64,000 bases of DNA from Tritrichomonas foetus (GCA_001839685.1 MLAK01001104.1:16142-80141), one strand, 5' to 3'. Shown: positions 50,227 to 60,259, numbered from the stretch's first letter. A program made the numbers and translations. Notes: a model not told the origin generated them from the letters alone.

Positions 50227-52131
50227 TTAATCTTGAACATCCTCGTCACTTATGTGTTCTTGTGGAGGAGGACTTGGTTTTGTTTCTTCAACAACTTCTT
50301 CTTCTTCCTCTTCATGTGAGGCTGGTGTTACATACTTCACGTTCATTGCTTCCTGGTCAATGAGTCTGTTAAGGAGGTCCTTTGTGATAACTGTTGATCC
50401 AGCATCAGAGAGGAGCTCAGAAAGTCTTACGATTTCCTGCTTTACGACTGATAATCTTGATCTGTCTGAAGATGTCTTTACAATTGCATATTGTGAAGGT
50501 ACTGCTGAATTCAATTCCATTCGTTTTACAAGTTCGCAAAGCCTTTCGAACCTAGCGACGTATCCTGGGCATCCCAAGCAGTTATCGACTGAAAGTCTGA
50601 GTGGTGGTTGTCTTACAACAATTGAAACATTGTTTTGGGTGACTGTTTGTGATCCATTCAAGATTCCTTCAGTATCAAGAAGTGCCGCATTGTCGCAAGT
50701 GAAGCATTCCAAGAATCTTTGTTCGTCTTGCAATGAGACAATGTAAAGATTGTTTTGCAACTCATTGCAAAGAGCTTGACAAAGAGAAACTGGTTTTAAT
50801 GAATCTGGGAAGCAGTTTTCACCAGGTGTTAAGAAGACTTCAGAAGCATAATCGAAATTATCGAATATGTAAATAACGCCCGACAAACCAAGTGCTTTGG
50901 CAAGTTGTGAAGGGAGTTCGCAAAGTGTGGTAACAAAATTTTCAATTGAATGACCATCTTTTGCTTGCAATGATGAATGAAGTTTCTTAGCAAGCTCTTT
51001 CAACGCTTTTTCATTAACACCTTCGAATTGGGAGATACCAGTTGGATATTGCATTTGAGTTCCAAAGACAGAAAGAGTAAACCATTTGCGGAGTTGTGAA
51101 ATCAATGGCAAAAATGCAAGATGACAATATTCTAAAGCTTCGAATGCAATTTTCATGAAAAGTTTAAGGAGGTGGTTATGGTTATTCAATTCGAGTGACT
51201 CTATCTCAAAATTGAAAGGGAAGAAAAGATACTTGGATGCTTCGTCTGAACATTGGAGCTTGCGCATTAATGTGGATGCTGTTGAATGAAGTAATGTGGT
51301 TTTACCAGACTGTCTTGGACCAGTAATAACAAATCTGATGTCATCCACTTCTATTCCTCGGAACAGATCCATCGACCAGTCATAAACCTCCGGAATAACG
51401 TTTGCAGATGTTGGACAGATCTTCAAATTGATTAAGTGTTCAATGAGGCGTGCTTGCTGTGTCTCATCGTGAGCGTATTGAAGCTGATACCAATTAGGCA
51501 ATCTTCTTCTCTGATTTTCGAGGAGTGCTGCATAAACGGAAGCAGTAGATTCTCTTAAATTTTCATCTACTGTCTTTTGAGTGACTGCAACGATTCGCTG
51601 GAAGGAAAGAACTTCATGCTGGAATCGATTTTGTTTATTTTCTTGGCGGATCTCGGATTTGGTCTTGGTGGGGGTGTCTGGCTTATGCTCTTCCTTTGGT
51701 GATTCAACTGGCTCGTATTTTGGAAGCTGCCTTTTGACTGGGGATATTCCATATGCGAATTTCTCGCCACTAGAAATGTAGAGGACATCTCCGTCATTAA
51801 CTTCGTCGATCGATTTGACAAGGCATCCATCCTTGTTGAAAATTTTCTTGGCTTGTGCATTCAATCCGACAAGCTGCATTGATTCTTTCAGTAATTTGTC
51901 GAGTGAAAATAAGCGGTACCTCTTTGGATCGCTACGCGGATAGGCATTTCGAACAACTTGGACTAAAATTCCTTGTGCTTGCCTTTGGCTGAGTGATTTT
52001 CTCTTTAATGCTTTTGATCTGGGCGATAAGTTTGAGTCTTCATCGGCGGCGGATTCTTGTGGTGGATAACCATCAGAATGTTGAAGATTTTCTTCATTTA
52101 AAGCAGGAGAATCGGAATCGTGATGACTCAT
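50227..52131 (-). CDS. Doublecortin-domain / P-loop NTPase fusion
   Basis: A 634-residue protein joining two modules. Residues about 53-128 form a doublecortin (DCX) fold: GILVQVVRNAYPRSDPKRYR, FSLDKLLKESMQLVG, KIFNKDGCLVKSIDEVNDGD and VLYISSGEKFAYG. DCX domains bind microtubules. Residues about 225-600 form a P-loop ATPase. Walker A is GPRQSGKTT (271-279) and the Walker B-like strand is VIYIFDNFD (419-427). The ATPase resembles STAND/ORC-type AAA+ domains in the FNFE...FMKIAF region. The N-terminus is acidic with SP sites; the C-terminus is acidic and Pro-rich. It could be a microtubule-bound switch in flagella. The nucleotide-binding motifs are intact. Confidence 0.85.
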   Translation of the reverse strand: MSHHDSDSPALNEENLQHSDGYPPQESAADEDSNLSPRSKALKRKSLSQRQAQGILVQVVRNAYPRSDPKRYRLFSLDKLLKESMQLVGLNAQAKKIFNKDGCLVKSIDEVNDGDVLYISSGEKFAYGISPVKRQLPKYEPVESPKEEHKPDTPTKTKSEIRQENKQNRFQHEVLSFQRIVAVTQKTVDENLRESTASVYAALLENQRRRLPNWYQLQYAHDETQQARLIEHLINLKICPTSANVIPEVYDWSMDLFRGIEVDDIRFVITGPRQSGKTTLLHSTASTLMRKLQCSDEASKYLFFPFNFEIESLELNNHNHLLKLFMKIAFEALEYCHLAFLPLISQLRKWFTLSVFGTQMQYPTGISQFEGVNEKALKELAKKLHSSLQAKDGHSIENFVTTLCELPSQLAKALGLSGVIYIFDNFDYASEVFLTPGENCFPDSLKPVSLCQALCNELQNNLYIVSLQDEQRFLECFTCDNAALLDTEGILNGSQTVTQNNVSIVVRQPPLRLSVDNCLGCPGYVARFERLCELVKRMELNSAVPSQYAIVKTSSDRSRLSVVKQEIVRLSELLSDAGSTVITKDLLNRLIDQEAMNVKYVTPASHEEEEEEVVEETKPSPPPQEHISDEDVQD

Positions 52132-52678
52132 ATTTTATATGTTAATTGAGATCGAGATAAACTATTTAACTCTTTGAATAATGTGTCACTTTTCTAACTT
52201 TTTAAATACATAATATGGTCAGAAAACAAAGCACCCTGTTTGAATTTTTTCATTATTTCTATACATTCTCCTGTAATTTCATTCAAATTCTCTCCAATTG
52301 GTCAATTATGTGAGATTTTCACCTTTAATCATCTTACCAATTTTCTTCTCATTTTCTTTTTTTTGAAAATAATCAATTTTGAATGATTATGTATGGTGAT
52401 GTAACAAATTGAATATTTTACATCACCAATTAATTATTTTTCTTCATCATTTCTCACTCATATTGAAGTTATGAAATGAAAATTATTCAAGAAAATTGGA
52501 GTGGCTTCTCGATATAAAAGATGATTATATGATGAAAACTGGATTACTCAAATTAATTTGATCAAAACACAAAATAATGACCAATTATTTTAAATCAAAC
52601 AATGTTTAATAGTAATAATAATAACATAATAACAATAATAATAAAAAGCAATAAGGGTTAGCAAATAGTTGGATAAAA
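52132..52678. other. Intergenic region with AAT microsatellite
   Basis: 547 AT-rich nt between two minus-strand genes, including an imperfect AAT/AAC tract at about 52610-52648. No gene is seen. Confidence 0.5.
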
Positions 52679-53965
52679 TCATTCCTGCGAATTCGGCTGT
52701 AAATGGCTGGGGAAAGCATATCTTTTGACTGTTTGTGTAGAAACTGTAACTTTTTTAGGTAATGTAGAACTTTTGCTTCTTTGTGTTGATTGTTGTGATT
52801 CATAAGTTGATCCAAATTTCGATCCGTATTTTGAGCCATGCATTGAAGAAGATACAAATGAAGCCTTTGATGATGAACGTGAAGCCTGTTGTCTTTTTGT
52901 GGCCATTGATCGTTTTAGAGTTGCAGCTGTACTGTTTTGATGAGTTTTCTTCGCTTGTTCATATTTCTTTTGACAATTTTCAACTGATTTAGTTTTATTT
53001 TGAATGTCATTTTCAAAATCCGAAACAATTTTCGTCCTTTTTCTTTGGAATTGTTCTTCCAAACATTCTAAATTTGTAGTAAAGTCATTATTAATTTTAT
53101 TTCTCAGTGTATATCTTTCTTCATAAAACTTATTTTCTAGATATTCTCTTTCTTCTTTTTCTAGCTGATTGGCTTGTTCCTGAACTGTGGCTGCTTCTTC
53201 ATATCTTTTGCTTGAAACCAGTGCTTCTTGGATCTTTCTTAAATTTAAGTATCTGTGGCTGAATTTATAATATTGTGGTGGTGGTCCTTTTTCTGTTTCT
53301 TTATCGAATTCATTCATTTGCTCAGTGAATTTTTCAATGATTTCATCACGCTGCTCAGCTCCACGTGCATCAAAATCAGCAATAGTTTGTTCATATTCTT
53401 CCTGAGCTTGTTCAAGGCTTTCTTGCGCTTGCTGAAGAAGCTGTTCTAGCATGCTCACTTTGATAGCATGTCTGTTTTCAGCGTGCGCTTCAAAGCTTAG
53501 AAGTGGAAGCTGTCTTAAAACGTCTTCATATTCCTGAGCTTCTGTGAATTTTTGTTCTTTAATTAAATTATTTATTTTATCTTTTGTAAATTGCATGAGA
53601 TACGGAATATTGTGTGATTTTGATGGATCGAATGGCTTTCCGTTCATGAGGTCGTTCAATATTTCGTTCATTTGCTTTTCAGAGAAAACTGCGATAGACG
53701 AATTTAAGCGTTTTAAGGGAGGAAGTGATCCGTGAGCTCCTAAATCCTTTTGTCGTTGCTCCGCTCTGATTAAATCTGTTTGCATTTTCTGAATTCGGCG
53801 AACTTTATCGACTGATCCTTGATTTATTGCTTCGGTTTTTTTGTTATCGAGAGAATGATGGACTCTCGGAATAACTTCTTTCGGAACTTGCATCGGTTGA
53901 ATTTTTCCCTTGAGTAAATCTCGAACATATTGTTTAACTGTCTCGTTATCTTCATTATCAAACAT
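52679..53965 (-). CDS. Coiled-coil protein, 428 aa
   Basis: Family not recognised. The N-terminal quarter is mixed (MFDNEDNETVKQYVRDLLKG). About 115-345 are long coiled coils (LLQQAQESLEQAQEEYEQTI, RYEEAATVQEQANQLEKEER, QNKTKSVENCQKKYEQAKK), with paired helical hairpins of the YLNLRKIQEAL type recalling axonemal or nexin-link proteins. The last 80 residues are Ser-rich and basic (SSSMHGSKYGSKFGSTYES). It is divergent from the RIIa-like gene, 207 nt away, and near RIB43A, which suggests, but does not prove, a flagellar role. Confidence 0.72.
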   Translation of the reverse strand: MFDNEDNETVKQYVRDLLKGKIQPMQVPKEVIPRVHHSLDNKKTEAINQGSVDKVRRIQKMQTDLIRAEQRQKDLGAHGSLPPLKRLNSSIAVFSEKQMNEILNDLMNGKPFDPSKSHNIPYLMQFTKDKINNLIKEQKFTEAQEYEDVLRQLPLLSFEAHAENRHAIKVSMLEQLLQQAQESLEQAQEEYEQTIADFDARGAEQRDEIIEKFTEQMNEFDKETEKGPPPQYYKFSHRYLNLRKIQEALVSSKRYEEAATVQEQANQLEKEEREYLENKFYEERYTLRNKINNDFTTNLECLEEQFQRKRTKIVSDFENDIQNKTKSVENCQKKYEQAKKTHQNSTAATLKRSMATKRQQASRSSSKASFVSSSMHGSKYGSKFGSTYESQQSTQRSKSSTLPKKVTVSTQTVKRYAFPSHLQPNSQE

Positions 53966-54146
53966 TTTGGATTTAACGATTTTGATTCAATTGATAAATG
54001 GTCCTATGAAGTTCAATTTCTTTCAATGTAAATCAGGATGGATAATAAATGGCATATTGAAATATCTCAATAATGAAGATGTCATGATATTTCAAGAAAT
54101 ATTTTTTAAATGTGTAAATGGTCAATGATCTTTTAAAAATAGGCCG

Positions 54147-54158
54147 TTTTTTAAAAAA
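54147..54158 (+). promoter_or_regulatory. T/A-run element upstream of the RIIa-like gene
   Basis: A perfect TTTTTTAAAAAA palindrome lies 15-26 nt before the ATG at 54173, with a second TTTTAAAAA at 54131-54139. It is the clearest case of a recurring T/A-run ahead of genes here. Confidence 0.35.
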
Positions 54159-54172
54159 CTTATTTTCGAAAA

Positions 54173-54391
54173 ATGAATACAGCTGAAATTCCTGCACGAG
54201 AAGATCCTCTTATCAAGTCGGCCACAGAAGATATGACACAAGATCAAAGAAAAGAATTAAGAACATACGTTCGTGAACATCCAGAAATTCGAACAATCCT
54301 CCAAGATTTCGTTGCCAACGTTCTCGCTGATAAACCAGACGACACGATCCTATTTGCTAAAGAATACTTCAGCAGCCTCAACCAGGAGTAA
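54173..54391 (+). CDS. Small DPY30/RIIa-like protein, 72 aa
   Basis: Residues about 28-70 (LRTYVREHPEIRTILQDFVA, then ADKPDDTILFAKEYFSSL) match the dimerisation/docking helices of the RIIa/DPY30 superfamily: a first helix, a short KPDDxxxFA turn and a second helix with YF. Such domains dimerise and dock onto A-kinase-anchor-like helices, often in axonemes (radial spokes). The N-terminal 25 residues are polar. The ATG is unambiguous. No catalytic or other domain is attached, so it is a lone docking module. Confidence 0.8.
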   Translation: MNTAEIPAREDPLIKSATEDMTQDQRKELRTYVREHPEIRTILQDFVANVLADKPDDTILFAKEYFSSLNQE

Positions 54392-55103
54392 TTTCTTTCA
54401 TTTTTTCGAGCATATATTAATAAGATTTTTTTTATTTTAGAACATCTTTATGAGTAAAAACTTTTTGATCATATGATATTTTTCTTTCAATTTTATTCTG
54501 TTTTCATCTTTGTTGAATACTTTCTAAAATAATTCTATTATTTAAAAAAAGTGAAAATGATTAATTTTGTGTCCAATAGTTGATCATATATAGTCGTAAA
54601 TCTGATTTCCAGTCACATTTACATTGATAAACACTCCATTCAAATTCAACTGATTCGCATCATCACCAAAAAGTCATAAAAACACAAGAAATGGAAAAAC
54701 AAACAAGAAATGAAAAACAAATAAGAAATGAAAAACAAACAAGAAATGAAANNNNNNNNNNNNNNNNNNNNNNNNNNNNNNNNNNNNNNNNNNNNNNNNN
54801 NNNNNNNNNNNNNNNNNNNNNNNNNNNNNNNNNNNNNNNNNNNNNNNNNNNNNNNNNNNNNNNNNNNNNNNNNNNNNNNNNNNNNNNNNNNNNNNNNNNN
54901 NNNNNNNNNNNNNNAAACAAGAAATGAAATACAAATAAGAAATAAAAAGCAAATAAGAAATGAAAAGCAAACAAGAAATGAAAAATGAAAAAGACAAAGT
55001 TTCTTAAGAATTAATATTTATCAAGATTATGTTCTTTACGGAAAATAAACTTTATATTTTTTTTCTTTTCATAATTTCAATTCAATTGACTCTGTAACGA
55101 ACT
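54392..55103. other. Intergenic region between convergent genes
   Basis: 712 nt between the ends of the RIIa-like (+) and RIB43A (-) genes, mainly the tandem repeat with its N-run. Open frames through the repeat (rich in K, E, N, R, T) are a by-product of a period divisible by three. Confidence 0.55.
54690..54990. repeat. 18-nt tandem repeat with assembly gap
   Basis: Units like ACAAGAAATGAAAAACAA (18 nt) flank an N-run at 54752-54914. At least eight copies are visible, with variants replacing ACAAG by ATAAG. The true length is unknown. Confidence 0.9.
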
Positions 55104-56249
55104 TTAGCGGTGAGATTTGCTGAAGTAAGCCCAGAAATCATCGCGTGGTTGATTCTCTCCAAACAAATCTTTGTTTCGATACTCCTCTTCATCTCTGTGT
55201 TCTTCTGCTTGTCTGAGATACTCCTGAGCGAGTTCAATTTCACGCTGCTTTCTTGCGCGTGCCTCAGCTCTTTCTCTTCTGATTGCCTCACGCGTTGCCT
55301 TCATTCTTTCTGCTTCTTCTCTTCTTTCACGTGCTGCTTCTTCCTCTCGCCTTTTCTGGTTGGCGATCATTTGGTTTCTCCTTTCCTCAATCACCTGTAA
55401 TTTTTCCTCGTCTGTCATTCCCTTCCAGTCCTGGTTTGGACGTTGTCCGAATCTTCCGAATGTAGCTGCCTGGTTACGAGACTCACTCATGAAGGCGCCA
55501 TAGAGAGTATTATTAATTTCTTCATCATTTGTTGCAATTTCATCAGCTTTCTCTTCAGCCTGCTGGCGCTTCTTCTCCATCATTGTGCGATAGTTTTCTT
55601 CATCCTGCCGGCGCTGAACTTCCGCGCGGGCCTCTTTTTGCATTTGATCAATTTCGCACATTCTTCTGTCGTTTTCGAGGTACTTCTGTTCCCAATTCCG
55701 TTGGTCGATAAGGTCTACTGCTCTTTTGTGTTCATTTTCGGCCATCTGTTCGGCCTGCCATCTTTGCAATTGTTCACGCTGGCGTTTGTGGCGGTCCTCA
55801 GAGGTCAAATCTTCACCTTCGAACTTCTGGCCGCCACTGACTGACAGCCATGGGTCGTTATCGGTCGCTCGAACTGGCGGTTGAACAGCTTTATAATCTG
55901 GCCGCCATATGTCGTATTCTCTGGATTGTTCGGGTCGTTGATGCTCCTCTCTGAATTTGTTATCGTCGATGGCAATCTGGCGTCTGATTTTTTGCTCTTC
56001 GCGTGCCATGCGATTCAATACTCTCTGTTCTTCTAAAAATCGTCGTTGGTAGTCTTCCTCTTCTGCTTTTTCAGCAGCTTCTCTTGCTTTGCGCTCTTCG
56101 ACTTGTTGGGCAAGACCTTCATAGTCCATCCCAATTTCACGATTACGATCGTTCATGATTCTTGCGAGTCTTTCGGCGTGGAGCTTCCTGTGGAGCTCGA
56201 TTTTCCTGCGTTCTAATTCTTCATGCTGAGAAGTCTGTCTAAGATTCAT
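55104..56249 (-). CDS. RIB43A: RIB43A-like flagellar protein
   Basis: A 381-residue, highly charged, almost wholly alpha-helical protein of the RIB43A/RIBC2 family, a filamentous inner protein of axonemal doublet microtubules. Telling features are EELERRKIELHRKL at the N-terminus, NREIGMDYEGLAQQVEERK, REEHQRPEQSREYDIWRPDY, DNDPWLSVSGGQKFEGEDL and REQLQRWQAEQM, in the family order. The C-terminal half has EINNTLYGAFMSESRNQAA and NQDWKGMTDEEKLQVIEERR. The length is typical. Trichomonads have several flagella, so it is expected. Confidence 0.93.
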   Translation of the reverse strand: MNLRQTSQHEELERRKIELHRKLHAERLARIMNDRNREIGMDYEGLAQQVEERKAREAAEKAEEEDYQRRFLEEQRVLNRMAREEQKIRRQIAIDDNKFREEHQRPEQSREYDIWRPDYKAVQPPVRATDNDPWLSVSGGQKFEGEDLTSEDRHKRQREQLQRWQAEQMAENEHKRAVDLIDQRNWEQKYLENDRRMCEIDQMQKEARAEVQRRQDEENYRTMMEKKRQQAEEKADEIATNDEEINNTLYGAFMSESRNQAATFGRFGQRPNQDWKGMTDEEKLQVIEERRNQMIANQKRREEEAARERREEAERMKATREAIRRERAEARARKQREIELAQEYLRQAEEHRDEEEYRNKDLFGENQPRDDFWAYFSKSHR

Positions 56250-56794
56250 ATGTAATTATTGATAATTTGTATATTTTGTGATGAACACTTTTTGATTAAC
56301 GGACACATTTGAATGAGAATTTTCGAAACTAACGTACGTATGAAAATTGGAATTTTTTTGGATTTTAGATGATAGAAGTGTTGAGAGGAAACTTAATATT
56401 TTATAATCACTAAAAATTATGAAATTATAAAAAAAATCATATCGAAATTCATTTTGATTTTGAGAATTTCGGGATTTCATTCATAAAACAAAAACACCTT
56501 TTCAAATAAAAAAGTTTATTCTTGTCAGGATTTCACATCAAGAGTTATCTCTAATTTCAAAAAGAAATTATGTAAATTTATTCATTTTTAATTTGATTTT
56601 AACGCGTCAATAGCATCACTTACATGCTCTTAAATCTTTTGTTTCCTCAAAGTGTAGATTAATCGGAAACCAAATGGAAATCATTTCACATCGTGATTTC
56701 GTCTTTCATCAATTCATTTCCTTTCTCTAATTTATATTTGACCATAAATCAACAAAAGAAAAAACAAAGGAAAAAAGATTGTGTAAAATCGGCT
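56250..56794. other. Intergenic region upstream of RIB43A
   Basis: 545 AT-rich nt between two minus-strand genes. Nothing beyond expected promoter DNA can be supported. Confidence 0.5.
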
Positions 56795-58390
56795 TTACCA
56801 AGTAGAAGAAGAGTCTGATGAATCACTGTTTGCTGCTGAGGAATCGTCTTCCTGCACAGCCTCTCTAATTGCTGCAACCTTCTCCAGAATCTCTGCCATC
56901 GAAAGCGAGTTAGGATCTTTGCTATCTGCCTTTTTGACAACTGTTTCTTTGCGTGGCACGGGTTTCTTCAGCTTCACTCCTTGCCTGATGAGCGCCATCA
57001 TATCCATCTGTGGTGGTCCTGATGGCGGCTTTGGTGCTCCACCACCTCCTGGCGTTGTCGCCTTTCTCTGTGGCGCGATTGGTCCCGCGGCTGCAGGCGG
57101 AGGAGGTGGAGGAGGAGGAGGAGGCGGTGGTGGTGGAGGCGGCGGTGGAGCTCCTCCTCCACTTGGTGGTGGTGGTGCTTGTTGTTGAGCTTGTTGTTGT
57201 TGCATTGGCTGCTGTGGTTGTTGAGGTTGTCTTTGTGACTGTGTTGGTTGTTGCTGTTGAGTATTTCTTTGTGCTTGTTGAAGTTGCTGTTGCATTTGTT
57301 GCATTTGCTGTTGTTGATGCATGATTTGCTGTTGATAGTTCTGTTGCATCTGCTGCATTTGTTGCTGCATTTGCTGTAATTGTCTTTGGTATTGTTTTTG
57401 CATTTCCTGCTGCTGTTTCTTTGATGCCTGTTGCTGTTTCTTTGATGATGAAGACGAAGAAGGTGGTGCTTGCTGTTGTGGAGGAGCTTCTGGTGCTGGA
57501 GGTGGTGGCATGTCAGGTGAAATCGGTGGTGCTTGAATCTGAATTGGCTGCTGCATTGGTGGATATTCATACTTCTGGTTGGCCTGTGCTGGCTGGAGCT
57601 GCTGTGGTGGTGTTGATGGCTGGACTGGAATGACCCTTCTCGGTGGCGGTGGTGGCGGCGGCCGTTTGACTGGTGTTGCAGCAACTCCCGCTGTGCTTCG
57701 CCAATTTGATGTTTGGCCTGGTGGTGGTGGTGCTAGCAAAGTATCCTGTGGTGGCTGGATAGTCTCGATGTATGCGTGAAGAACGGCTGATCCAATATTG
57801 TCAGGTGGCTGCTCTTCTTTTTCTTTCTTTTTGTGCCTGGTTTTTTCTTCTAGTTTTTTCTCGTACTTTTTGAGAACTTCAAGCATTTCATCTTTGTATT
57901 GTTTTGCAAATTGTGATGGGTCGCTAATCTGTAAATCGAGCTCTCTGTAGTTCGGAATAAGCGAGGAAAAGGCGGCAAGCGACGGCGGAGGGTTGGCAGC
58001 GGCCAACAAAGGCTGTACAAAAATATCTGCTTTCTGTAACATCAATTCGGCATTCGCTTCAATTGTTGGCATTGGATTTTCAACATAAACACGTGTTTGA
58101 AACTCTTCGGGAGAAAGGGCGGCATTCTGGGCGATTATTGCATCAGCTTGTGTTCTGAATTTATCGACTCGTGTTGAAATTCGTTCCATTCTTTGAAAAA
58201 GCTTATCAAAATCCGACTCTAATTCCAAAAAAATCTTCGATGAAATCTCATAAAGAGATGTCATTTGTCGAAATAATCCAATCGCATAAACAAACCCGCA
58301 TTTCTTAAAAATATCTTCGAGGTTGGCTGAATCCAATTTCTTTGGATCTGTCGATTGCTCAAACGAGGGAAGAGATATCGCAGGAAACAT
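56795..58390 (-). CDS. SCAR/WAVE actin nucleation-promoting factor
   Basis: A 531-residue homologue of SCAR/WAVE, which activates the Arp2/3 complex at membranes. The SCAR homology domain lies at about 20-175 (LEDIFKKCGFVYAIGLFRQM, ISSKIFLELESDFDKLFQRM). A basic segment (KKLEEKTRHKKKEKE, about 190-208) follows, then Gln- and Pro-rich sequence including a long polyproline run (about 420-440), for profilin or SH3 binding. The C-terminal VCA module has a WH2 motif MALIRQGVKLKKP (about 464-476), a connector MAEILEKVAAIREAVQ (497-512) and an acidic tail ending in Trp531, the Arp2/3-binding signature. Trichomonads become amoeboid on host cells, which fits. Confidence 0.94.
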   Translation of the reverse strand: MFPAISLPSFEQSTDPKKLDSANLEDIFKKCGFVYAIGLFRQMTSLYEISSKIFLELESDFDKLFQRMERISTRVDKFRTQADAIIAQNAALSPEEFQTRVYVENPMPTIEANAELMLQKADIFVQPLLAAANPPPSLAAFSSLIPNYRELDLQISDPSQFAKQYKDEMLEVLKKYEKKLEEKTRHKKKEKEEQPPDNIGSAVLHAYIETIQPPQDTLLAPPPPGQTSNWRSTAGVAATPVKRPPPPPPPRRVIPVQPSTPPQQLQPAQANQKYEYPPMQQPIQIQAPPISPDMPPPPAPEAPPQQQAPPSSSSSSKKQQQASKKQQQEMQKQYQRQLQQMQQQMQQMQQNYQQQIMHQQQQMQQMQQQLQQAQRNTQQQQPTQSQRQPQQPQQPMQQQQAQQQAPPPPSGGGAPPPPPPPPPPPPPPPPPPAAAGPIAPQRKATTPGGGGAPKPPSGPPQMDMMALIRQGVKLKKPVPRKETVVKKADSKDPNSLSMAEILEKVAAIREAVQEDDSSAANSDSSDSSSTW

Positions 58391-58891
58391 TAATAAAAAA
58401 AATCACAAAAATTCTCAATGCAGTATGTTATCAAAAAGTTTATTGGAAGATGAAGGGTTCAAATTCATTGGAATTTTTATGAAAATTTTGTATTGGAGCA
58501 CATCTTTTAGCTATATTTTCATTGAAAGAAAAAAATGTCAAATATGATTTTGATTCAATTTAGGAAAAGAAAATCTGAGACATTAAACTTTTTCATAAAA
58601 CAAATCTCAACAACCTTCGAATTCGCCTACTCACCATTCTTATTTTATATTAATGGTGTAATTATATGGAATAGGAAAATAAAAGCAATATTACAGCTAA
58701 AATATGTTTAATAACAGAACTTGGATCATCTGGATTCAAGTAAAAAAATCTTGCTTGATAGATCTATTCAAGATTTTGCTTTATTCTTATCAAATGAATA
58801 TTTATTTTCATTCATCCACAAGAACAGTAAATTATGATTTATGGTTTTGGCATGATTTCGATATATCAAAAATGAAATGAAAATTGAACGG
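58391..58891. other. Intergenic region, no feature seen
   Basis: 501 AT-rich nt upstream of SCAR/WAVE. No frame, RNA gene or repeat is evident. Confidence 0.5.
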
Positions 58892-60259
58892 CTACTTGGT
58901 TATAGCATTGAAAATGTTCAAGTTAGAAACTGAGAAATCCTTAGACAATGAATTTAAGAGTCTCATAATACACAAATCCCGAAATCTTCCAACAGTATCC
59001 ATTTCTTCGATATTTTTGGCACTAAAAGCAAGAATGAAAGATTGGGAATCTTTCACTTTTTCCATGAACATTCTCAGTGTGTTGATATCAAAGAAGAATG
59101 GCATTGCTTCAAGTAGCTCATCACCAGAAATTCCTTTGTCAGTCAGCTCTTTGAAAATTTCACTATCTGCATCAACAAACTGGAAAAGTGCAGCTGCATA
59201 ACCTTTTTTGTGTCTCATTAGTTCAATTCCGCATGCAGCCAGTGGTGGATCGATATCTTTTGTTTGTGAATAAATATATGAATAAGCTAGTGCTTGTGTG
59301 TATCTAGCAATTGATTCATCATCACGATATTGCATTGCAGCTAAAATGAAGAAAATGTAATTATTTGTAAATTCTGAACAAATATCTAAAATTGAGCATA
59401 AATCTTTATCAAAATTTGATGGAAGTTCAATTGGAGTAACATATTCAAAAAATGGCTCTGCAACAATTCTCAACAATTCTGAGAAATATGATCTTGCTCG
59501 TGAGAAAACAAATGTTCGCTTAAATAAAGAAATGTTATTATTGTCATTCAATCGGTTCTGTTTGTTTAATTCTTCAACAGACTTGCTGGTAATTGCAAGT
59601 ATGAATGCTGTAAATTTGGGATAGATTTCTCTTCTTAATGAAAAGTAATTCAATAAGATTGAAAAATCCGAATAACCTTTTGTGGCCTTTGATAAGAATC
59701 CCATGAGGACTTCTGCTTCTGCTCCATTTCCTAACGATTCTTCTAAGAAAATTGAATTTGCGCTTTGTTCTGAATAGAGAGGATCTTTATTGAAAATGTT
59801 GGACATGTTTTGAGAGGATTGAATAACTTCAATTTCATCTGGGATGTTCTCTTCAACATTTTCTGGGGTTTGTAGAAAAAGCTCATTTTCCTCATCAATC
59901 AGTTCCAAAAAATCTTTGATTTGACGTTCTAAATAAGTTGGAAATGAATTGAGTGATTGCAGGGATGCAACAGCGTTATTGAATTCCTGGCAAGTGATTG
60001 GAGCTTCGAGCGATATTGATAATATTGAATAATTTACAAATGCGACATGTTCTGGCTTTTTTAAAGTTGACGCCTTCCGGCAAATTCGTAAAAGCTGCGC
60101 AGTGGAAATAATCTGAATCGTTTCAAAATAATCTAATTGATATGATAAAAAAAGATCGATAATGTACTCGACATCAACATCGATTTTGGATGAGACATCA
60201 TCACGGATTTTTAAGCGCATGCTTATATTATCTTTTGGAGATTTCCCATCTTTATTCAT
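58892..60259 (-). CDS. Hypothetical helical protein, 455 aa
   Basis: No known family is recognised. The N-terminus is polar and basic (MNKDGKSPKDNISMRLKIRD). About 35-115 form helices (YIIDLFLSYQLDYFETIQII, LLRICRKASTLKKPEHVAFV). There is an acidic linker (ENVEENIPDEIEVIQ), and about 190-450 form a helical solenoid (FSILLNYFSLRREIYPKFTA, YIFFILAAMQYRDDESIARY, CIMRLLNSLSKDF). There are no transmembrane segments and no enzyme motif. It has the look of a scaffold or adaptor. It is tandem with SCAR/WAVE. Confidence 0.68.
   Translation of the reverse strand: MNKDGKSPKDNISMRLKIRDDVSSKIDVDVEYIIDLFLSYQLDYFETIQIISTAQLLRICRKASTLKKPEHVAFVNYSILSISLEAPITCQEFNNAVASLQSLNSFPTYLERQIKDFLELIDEENELFLQTPENVEENIPDEIEVIQSSQNMSNIFNKDPLYSEQSANSIFLEESLGNGAEAEVLMGFLSKATKGYSDFSILLNYFSLRREIYPKFTAFILAITSKSVEELNKQNRLNDNNNISLFKRTFVFSRARSYFSELLRIVAEPFFEYVTPIELPSNFDKDLCSILDICSEFTNNYIFFILAAMQYRDDESIARYTQALAYSYIYSQTKDIDPPLAACGIELMRHKKGYAAALFQFVDADSEIFKELTDKGISGDELLEAMPFFFDINTLRMFMEKVKDSQSFILAFSAKNIEEMDTVGRFRDLCIMRLLNSLSKDFSVSNLNIFNAITK

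Noticed and set aside
54691..54988. Lys/Glu/Asn/Arg ORFs through the N-run
   Set aside because: Open frames are an automatic result of an 18-nt repeat without stops; there is no non-repeat coding sequence attached.
57010..57779. Val/Ala- and Gly-rich plus-strand ORFs opposite SCAR/WAVE
   Set aside because: They are antisense shadows of the Gln/Pro-rich low-complexity region of the real gene.
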